DNA from: Hemicentrotus pulcherrimus
Lineage: Eukaryota; Echinodermata; Echinoidea; Camarodonta; Strongylocentrotidae
DNA: 11,978 nt
Reading direction: 5' to 3'
Assembly (NCBI GenBank): GCA_003118195.1
Contig: BEXV01002401.1
Coordinates: 43,052 to 55,029 of the forward strand
Shown here: positions 9,501 through 11,978 of the stretch, piece after piece
Numbering within the stretch: position 1 is the stretch's first letter
Layout: each line of letters begins with the position of its first letter
Position numbers and translations under genes: made by a program
The notes under the pieces: generated by a model
What the model was told of the DNA's origin: nothing
What the model saw: the letters and a program-made list of their open reading frames with translations, nothing else
Database searches by the model: none

Positions 9501-10682
9501 ATGGAAATGACACAACAGGTATAACCTTTCAAACCCTGTCTGTCCCTGCCTGCCCCCTGTATGAAGAAGTAAACAGGCGGATGGGGCCAATTTAGGATCC
9601 GACTGACTCCTCTCGAAAGACTTTCTTTCGGGTGATTGAAGAACGGAAGTAATGAAGTAAGAAACGGTTGGATGTAGGCTACAGCCGCGTCTGACATTAT
9701 AATTCAACCAATAACGTTTCAAATTTGCGATGGATCAGAATAACTAATATATTTTCTAGGCCTTATTCGGCGATGGCGAGAATATTATCATGAAATAATA
9801 ATGTTTAAATCTTGTCGTCATATTCATACATTCATGCATTGTATTCGTTGCCAATCCAGTCCTAAATCAGTAACGAGAAACTTTCTCAATACAAAATTTA
9901 AAAGGTAACATTAGCTAAACAATTGCAAAGAATCTCACGACTAGCTTTGTCGAAGTTATTCTTGTTGATAAGTTAAGTCAAGTTTGACTGCATTTAATCA
10001 AGCTAAAGACTGGCTTAACTTCGTTTAAACTAGGACTAGTTTTAAAGGTATAAGTAGATTGTAGGTTATAACTCGATTAAGGTTGAGTTCTGGTAAAGTG
10101 AAAGTAAAAGTGTGGATCAGTGTGCACGAGAATTTCCCTGAAAAGGATTACTCTTCATGCAGTTGCTATATTAATGAAATATGACGAAAAATAGCTAGTG
10201 TTTGACTAAATATTAATGCCACAATTGTGTATATGCTGGATATATATATATATATTTATATATCTCCCAATCACCTTGTGCAGTAAATGTGTTTTCAGGG
10301 AGATTAATCTTCTATAATTTTGATGATTTCAAAACCTCGCATTAGACATAAATTACATGTACTACATCATCAACCTTTAGCAATTGCTCCGAGACAGCTC
10401 TTCCTACACTGCAATTGCATGACAAGAACCCTTAGAAATGTGTTCGTTTACTTCGTTCTGATTGATTAAAAGAGAGTTTGACTAACCTGCAACATATGCG
10501 AAGGAGCTAGCGGGATCAAAGGCCACACTGTTTGCTGCACCTTGGTCGTACTTGTGTTCCCCGACGCCATTGTTGATATAATCCGAAGGGATGTACTTGG
10601 TGGCCATCCACTTCAGAGTCCACACTGCCAAGGTGCTGTGGATGCACAACACCAGGATGGGAAGAACCTTCCAAAGTCCCAT
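478..10682 (-). CDS. MSP130-family (mesenchyme-specific cell-surface glycoprotein) biomineralization protein, 5' part of a five-plus-exon gene
   Basis: Spliced CDS join on the minus strand: 10682-10487, 3518-3300, 2752-2449, 1657-1513, 595-478 (982 nt; 327 codons plus one base). All junctions are GT-AG and the phases match, giving one open frame. The product starts with a signal peptide (residues 1-19) and then has propeller-like segments: SVAFDPASSFAYVAGGNKFV (52-71), TDPGTVHVWDMY (113-124), GADPVSLKFF...VIANKG (140-161), TDPEGTISIV (173-182), LEPTYV (269-274) and TAYVSLRANNAIV (282-294). These match the conserved strings I know from sea-urchin MSP130 and bacterial choice-of-anchor I proteins (AYVAGGNK, DPEGSVSI, LEPEYI, AYVxxQENNAI). 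MSP130 proteins are GPI-anchored, glycosylated surface proteins of skeleton-forming cells, linked to calcium handling. The C-terminal half lies beyond position 1. The family call is strong. The exact paralogue (msp130 or an msp130-related gene) is unknown, so no symbol is given. Confidence 0.88.
869..1088 (-). mobile_element. tRNA-derived SINE (minus orientation)
   Basis: The minus strand reads GTGTGTTGGCTCAGTCAGTA from about 1086, a tRNA-like 5' part with a pol III A box (TGGCTCAGTCAG, 1076-1065). It continues to a B box (GGTTCGAACCCC, 1041-1030). The anticodon arm does not pair properly, so this is not a working tRNA. It is followed by a non-tRNA body with CGCGTCATACC...AAAGACG and then CTTGTTTGGCGTTTGACAAT, a body type I associate with SINEs of marine invertebrates. 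The 3' end is taken at the end of a block that recurs at 2327-2366, and an AT-rich tail follows. No clear target-site duplication was found, so the outer bounds are approximate. Confidence 0.72.
872..912 (-). repeat. Dispersed 40-bp block, copy A (SINE 3' part)
   Basis: The plus-strand sequence starts GTTAAACCGAAAATTGAAAT and ends CCCAATTGATCG. It matches 2327-2366 with three substitutions and one T indel over 41 bases. An AAT-rich tract lies on the same side in both copies (820-841 here). Confidence 0.7.
1180..1465. repeat. Degenerate ~18-bp minisatellite with 108-bp higher-order period
   Basis: The tract is a series of 15-20 bp units resembling GGACGCATGTCCAATT. Examples are GTATGACCAATT, GCATGTCCAAG, GATGCCAATGG, GGACGCATGACCAATG and GGACGCAGTTCCATTGG. 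A higher-order repeat is visible: GGTCCAATTG...CGTATGACCAAT (from 1218) and GGTCAAATTA...CGCATGACCAAT (from 1326) are offset by exactly 108 bp, which is six units. The unit is close to self-complementary (TTGGAC...GTCCAA). Its periodicity keeps ORFs open on both strands (1062-1427 minus, 1317-1517 plus), which I regard as repeat artefacts. Confidence 0.6.
1513..1657 (-). CDS. MSP130-like exon 4
   Basis: The exon has 145 nt. The acceptor is TTCTATCTTTCAG (AG at 1659-1658) and the donor is GTATGT (1512-1507). It enters in phase 2 (AT|G makes Met240) and leaves in phase 0. It encodes residues 241-288: TNMPFLNGVRM, then SKSLEPTYVTGDPTYNDTAY and VSLR. The 'GVR(I/M)... LEPxYV ... TAYVSLR-ANNAI' pattern spanning exons 4 and 5 matches 'GVRI...LEPEYI...TAYVTLQENNA' of the family. 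N280-D-T is the only N-x-S/T sequon in the visible protein. This fits a glycosylated cell-surface product. Confidence 0.87.
1658..2448 (-). other. Intron 3 of the MSP130-like gene
   Basis: This is a 791-bp, phase 2 GT-AG intron. It contains a perfect CRE octamer at 2009-2016. It also has an AAT-rich run (about 2300-2325) next to a 40-bp block (2327-2366) shared with the SINE in intron 4, followed by a C-rich stretch (2367-2402) on the plus strand. Confidence 0.82.
2327..2366 (-). repeat. Dispersed 40-bp block, copy B
   Basis: The plus-strand sequence starts GTTAAACTGAAAATGGAAAT and ends CCCAATTAATCG. It is about 90% identical to copy A. Here it stands without the tRNA-like head, next to a (AAT)-type run at 2300-2325. 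It is probably a truncated SINE or the tail of a related retroelement. Confidence 0.7.
2449..2752 (-). CDS. MSP130-like exon 3, with poly-Gln and Gly-rich insertion
   Basis: The exon has 304 nt. The acceptor is TTTCTTTGTCTAG (AG at 2754-2753) and the donor is GTAAGG (2448-2443). It enters in phase 1 (G|TC makes Val139) and leaves in phase 2. Residues 140-182 match the family core: GADPVSLKFF, CETIVIANKGTPAED, then FTDPEGTISIV. Bacterial and urchin relatives have 'GALPD...VANEGEPND...DPEGS(V/I)S(I/V)'. After VRIVKA comes a run of six Gln (188-193) encoded by pure CAG, then GGQPNFPRQGAGAGTG (194-209), a low-complexity insertion. The domain resumes at MTVTTVDFRRFNT (227-239). Gly/Gln/Pro-rich insertions are known in urchin MSP130 proteins, so this is in keeping with the family. 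The antisense ORF over this exon has no support. Confidence 0.9.
2582..2605 (-). repeat. (CAG)6 coding microsatellite in exon 3
   Basis: Six uninterrupted CAG codons on the minus strand encode Gln188-Gln193 of the MSP130-like protein. The pure codon run suggests recent slippage and possible length polymorphism. Confidence 0.8.
2753..3299 (-). other. Intron 2 of the MSP130-like gene
   Basis: This is a 547-bp, phase 1 GT-AG intron between exons 2 and 3. It is AT-rich, with a cluster of TATA/ATAT runs near 2985-3035. No coding or structured element is seen in it. Confidence 0.82.
3300..3518 (-). CDS. MSP130-like exon 2
   Basis: The exon has 219 nt. The acceptor is ...AATGTTTTTCAG (AG at 3520-3519) and the donor is GTAAGA (3299-3294). 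Both ends are phase 1. It encodes residues 67-138: NKFVQVVDYSRF at the start, then a TGPATDIARCGFLVAWI segment (91-106), ITDPGTVHVWDMYRRV (112-127) and LCSAE at the end. The pattern 'GPATD-x-A-x-CG-x-x-VA ... TDPGTV-x-[VI]-[WY]-D-x-Y' fits the second propeller-like unit of MSP130/choice-of-anchor I proteins. The other two minus-strand frames either contain stops or do not connect in phase to exons 1 and 3. Two Cys residues (98, 135) lie in this exon. Confidence 0.88.
3922..4046. mobile_element. 125-bp MITE-like element with terminal inverted repeats
   Basis: The left end CCTGGGCCCCGTCTTACAAA (from 3922) is repeated as its reverse complement at the right end (to 4046). The match is perfect for 22 bases, then continues with one mismatch (GAGTTG against GAATTG). 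Inside the ends are two further palindromes: GTTGAGAT-CA-ATCTCAAC (3944-3961) and TGCGATCGATCGCA (4009-4022). No ORF fits inside, so the element is non-autonomous. No convincing target-site duplication is seen at the flanks (TAAATAAA left, GCTTCTTT right). This end sequence resembles a short palindromic repeat I recall from echinoderm and other marine genomes. Confidence 0.75.
4527..4551. repeat. ATT/ATG microsatellite
   Basis: The run is TTATTATTATGATGATGATT, a trinucleotide run of mixed ATT and ATG units. Confidence 0.6.
4864..4883. repeat. (AATGAT)n microsatellite
   Basis: Three imperfect tandem copies of AATGAT lie in intron 1. Confidence 0.6.
5331..5439. repeat. GA-rich purine tract / microsatellite
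   Basis: About 109 bp are almost wholly purine on the plus strand, built from GAGA runs with GATA and GAGT interruptions. The core (GA)n lies at about 5356-5397. An antisense ORF here (5232-5465) is low-complexity Leu/Ser and is an artefact of the repeat. Confidence 0.8.
6021..6246. repeat. Diverged tandem duplication, ~124-bp period
   Basis: Copy 1 (about 6021-6138) and copy 2 (about 6144-6246) share, in the same order, CCCTGCTCxTGTCTxxACG, GCCTTCCTTTxCTGGTT, a GTGTCTAxACAATxT segment, T-rich sequence and AAATCTCCC. The start of the unit is offset by 124 bp and the end by 107 bp, so one copy has lost about 17 bp internally. No coding potential is seen. Confidence 0.65.
6271..6286. repeat. 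(ACA)n microsatellite
   Basis: About five AAC/ACA units lie in an A-rich stretch of intron 1. Confidence 0.6.
7714..7750. repeat. Purine tract ending in nine G
   Basis: A purine-rich run (AAAAGAGGGAAAACAAGAGAG...) ends in a poly-G of about nine bases. A matching poly-C run lies at about 7443-7451. Confidence 0.55.
8939..9001. repeat. (GA)n microsatellite with G-rich flank
   Basis: A run of GAGAGAGAGAGAGAG is followed by GTGAGAGAGAAGG and a G-rich end (GGAGGGGGGTGGGGCGG), purine-rich on the plus strand. Confidence 0.75.
10240..10263. repeat. (TA)n microsatellite
   Basis: This is a TA dinucleotide run with one TTT interruption, in intron 1 about 220 bp from the exon 1 donor. Confidence 0.75.
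10487..10682 (-). CDS. MSP130-like exon 1: start codon, signal peptide and first blade
   Basis: The ATG at 10682 sits in a strong Kozak context (CAACCATGG, A at -3 and G at +4). The exon encodes 65 codons plus one base. Residues 1-19 (MGLWKVLPILVLCIHSTLA) form a classic signal peptide: a short basic start, a hydrophobic core, and a plausible cleavage after T-L-A. The mature N-terminus then runs through K24/W25 and YINNGVGEHKYDQGAANSVA to the family motif SVAFDPASSFAYVA. The exon ends at 10487 before the donor GTTAGT (10486-10481), leaving phase 1. The last base joins exon 2 to make the Gly codon in AYVA-G-GNKF..., which restores the conserved 'YVAGGNK' string and so supports the splice. Confidence 0.87.
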
Positions 10683-11000
10683 GGTTGCAGGATAGCTAGC
10701 TGACTGATCCCGTGGTGTTAGTTCTCTTGCTGAAGCTCCTGCAAGGGGATGCGATTAGCTGAATGGCTGTCTGACTTCGTGTGCCACAACCGAATGACAG
10801 GGAGCGAGTGAAACCCTTGCGTTTTGGGAAGTTTGGTCCCTGACAGATAGGAGTAGAACTGTTTCCTGTTGCTGCCAGCGCTGCCTGGAAGGGAGCGTGC
10901 GTGACGAACTTGACGCGCGCGCAAGGAAGTCGGTGATATTTAGAATGTCTTCTTTGCAACTTAGCTGCTGTATGCTCGAAAGGCTACTTATGCCGTCTTT
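10683..11000 (-). promoter_or_regulatory. Candidate 5' UTR and promoter of the MSP130-like gene
   Basis: This is the sequence directly upstream of the Kozak ATG. It is less AT-rich than its surroundings, with a local CpG cluster (GACGCGCGCGC, about 10911-10921). Ets-type cores are visible: AAGGAAGT on the plus strand at 10923-10930 and CAGGAAAC on the minus strand at 10868-10861. A weak TATA-like CTAAATATC lies on the minus strand near 10945-10937. A possible 3' splice site, CATCCCCTTGCAG, lies at about 10752-10740, so part of the 5' UTR could come from a further upstream non-coding exon. The transcription start cannot be fixed. Ets1 and Alx1 are known activators of msp130 in sea urchins. Confidence 0.35.
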
Positions 11001-11694
11001 CGACAAAAGCATTGAAAAGCAACGGAATACAGCAATTACTGTACTGTTGTGTTGACAATACTGTGAAATTCAACAGCAAAAGAAAATAGCGCTTTCCTTT
11101 CAATCGTTATAAGGACACATCAATTAACTCTTTAAGAATTCAAGGGGAACATCGAATTTGCGTCGGCTATCGAGACTAAGTACTGTTAGTGATTGCGTCC
11201 TCTTGAAAATACATATCCGGATGTTTGATTAATCAATGGATAATTAAGTACTGGGGATACTTATACTTAAGCGTTAAAATTAAGACATTGCTTCCCAAAG
11301 TGACTAAGTCTTCAGTCTTTTCATTGTAGAAATAAAAGGCAAACTGATATCTCCCAAACTTTGGCTCTGCATCTACATTGTCTTTAAGGAACCCGGAACA
11401 AAGAGGTGTTGGGGTGACGGAGCACTCACTGCCGCTGCATCCCGACCTTAATCTTGGAACTCCCTTTCCTCTCATACCAAATCTCACCCACTCTAAAATA
11501 GTTCCGAAGAACATGAAATCCAACTGATATCAAAACCTTTTACTTACTGTCCATAATTGTTTATTCATTTTGTTATTCATTGCTATCTGTATTTTCTTAT
11601 TGTTATGAAATTTCCATAAATGTTTGTTTTATACATATATTATTAGGCGCCTTGATAATTTCGTGGAATGGATATAATTGCACATGAATGTTAC

Positions 11695-11718
11695 TATTAT
11701 TATTATTATTATTATTAA
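11695..11718. repeat. (ATT)n microsatellite
   Basis: About eight tandem ATT units lie upstream of the gene. Confidence 0.75.
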
Positions 11719-11949
11719 TACTAAACCATAAGTGATGGACAAATCGATCAAAATAAAATTTTACATTTAAAGTCCAAAATCTTATTTAGATAGAAGTGGA
11801 ATTAATTCAGTACATTAAACACAAAAACCTGTACACGATTTTTTCAATAGATCATGGTATTTCATAATCCATCTTTTATAAAAAAAACTAAGAAGTGTTA
11901 TCATATTTGAATGTGCCCTGATTTATTTTTTTCCATTGTGCTTAATAAC

Positions 11950-11978
11950 ATTATTCATTCGTTCATATTCATTCATTC
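11950..11978. repeat. (ATTC)n microsatellite at the right edge
   Basis: Imperfect ATTC units run to the end of the window. Confidence 0.55.

Larger units (their letters stand above)
3519..10486 (-). other. Intron 1 of the MSP130-like gene (about 7 kb)
   Basis: This intron runs from donor GTTAGT (10486) to acceptor TTTTTCAG (3519), phase 1. A TTAAT-type branch-point candidate lies just upstream of the acceptor. It is about ten times longer than the other introns. Inside are a terminal-inverted-repeat element (3922-4046), GA-rich purine tracts (5331-5439, 7714-7750, 8939-9001), a tandem duplication (6021-6246) and AT repeats. I read the long gene-free spans 4047-5330, 5440-6020, 6247-7713, 7751-8938 and 9002-10236. 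I found only short, unrecognised ORFs with no family motif, so no nested gene is called. Confidence 0.8.
11001..11978. other. Upstream region with no recognised gene
   Basis: The region is AT-rich sequence ending in microsatellites. One minus-strand ORF of 96 codons (11523-11233) is open, with a Cys-containing stretch (SGCSGSECSVTPTPLCSGF). It has no recognisable family, signal peptide or convincing exon context. I do not call it a gene. Confidence 0.5.

Noticed and set aside
9614..9630. Hairpin CGAAAGA-CTT-TCTTTCG as a histone-type 3' stem-loop or terminator
   Set aside because: It does not fit the histone stem-loop consensus, and there is no gene end near it.
9422..9722. Two overlapping minus-strand ORFs in intron 1
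   Set aside because: They are two frames over the same stretch, neither with a known domain or plausible junctions.
10696..11012. Three overlapping minus-strand ORFs upstream of the start codon as coding sequence
   Set aside because: They occupy three frames over the CpG-richer 5' region. None joins the MSP130 frame, and the Kozak ATG with signal peptide at 10682 is clearly the start.
1..11978. Bacterial or phage features, CRISPR arrays, operons
   Set aside because: Spliced introns, a SINE, microsatellites and sparse coding show an animal genome; no regular direct-repeat/spacer array is present.

Overview
The window looks like eukaryotic, marine-invertebrate DNA. It is AT-rich and mostly non-coding. 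It holds one spliced gene with GT-AG introns, a tRNA-derived SINE, a short inverted-repeat element and many microsatellites. The gene belongs to the MSP130 family (mesenchyme-specific cell-surface glycoprotein) of calcifying animals. The gene family, and my recollection that the GGGCCCCGTCTTACAAAG inverted repeat is common in echinoderms and other marine invertebrates, point to an echinoderm, most likely a sea urchin. The species is not provable from this sequence, and a mollusc, brachiopod or hemichordate cannot be excluded.

The gene is on the minus strand and enters the window from the right. Exon 1 (10682-10487) carries a strong Kozak start, a signal peptide and the start of the domain. 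Intron 1 is about 7 kb (10486-3519). Exon 2 (3518-3300), exon 3 (2752-2449), exon 4 (1657-1513) and exon 5 (595-478) follow, separated by introns of 547, 791 and 917 bp. Every junction has a GT donor and an AG acceptor, and all phases match (1, 1, 2, 0, then 1 into the next intron). The result is one uninterrupted reading frame of 327 codons plus one base. The gene continues past the left edge: family members are, from memory, roughly 700-800 residues, so the C-terminal half and any GPI signal are missing. The visible protein is a secreted, beta-propeller-like 'choice-of-anchor I'/MSP130 domain with an inserted poly-Gln and Gly/Gln/Pro-rich segment and one N-glycosylation sequon.

The non-coding sequence is rich in repeats. 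Intron 4 holds a tRNA-like SINE (about 869-1088) lying against a degenerate ~18-bp minisatellite with a 108-bp higher-order period (about 1180-1465). Intron 3 holds a second copy of a 40-bp block found at the 3' end of the SINE. Intron 1 holds a 125-bp terminal-inverted-repeat element (3922-4046), a diverged 124-bp tandem duplication (6021-6246), long GA purine tracts and AT microsatellites. About 1.3 kb lies upstream of the start codon. Its first 300 bp are locally CpG-rich with Ets-like motifs and may hold the 5' UTR and promoter. Beyond that only one unrecognised 96-codon ORF is seen.

I see no bacterial operon, CRISPR array, rRNA or intact tRNA gene, and no second recognisable protein-coding gene. 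The best candidates for something undescribed are the palindromic-unit minisatellite, the shared SINE-tail block, three perfect CRE octamers, and this divergent MSP130 paralogue itself.
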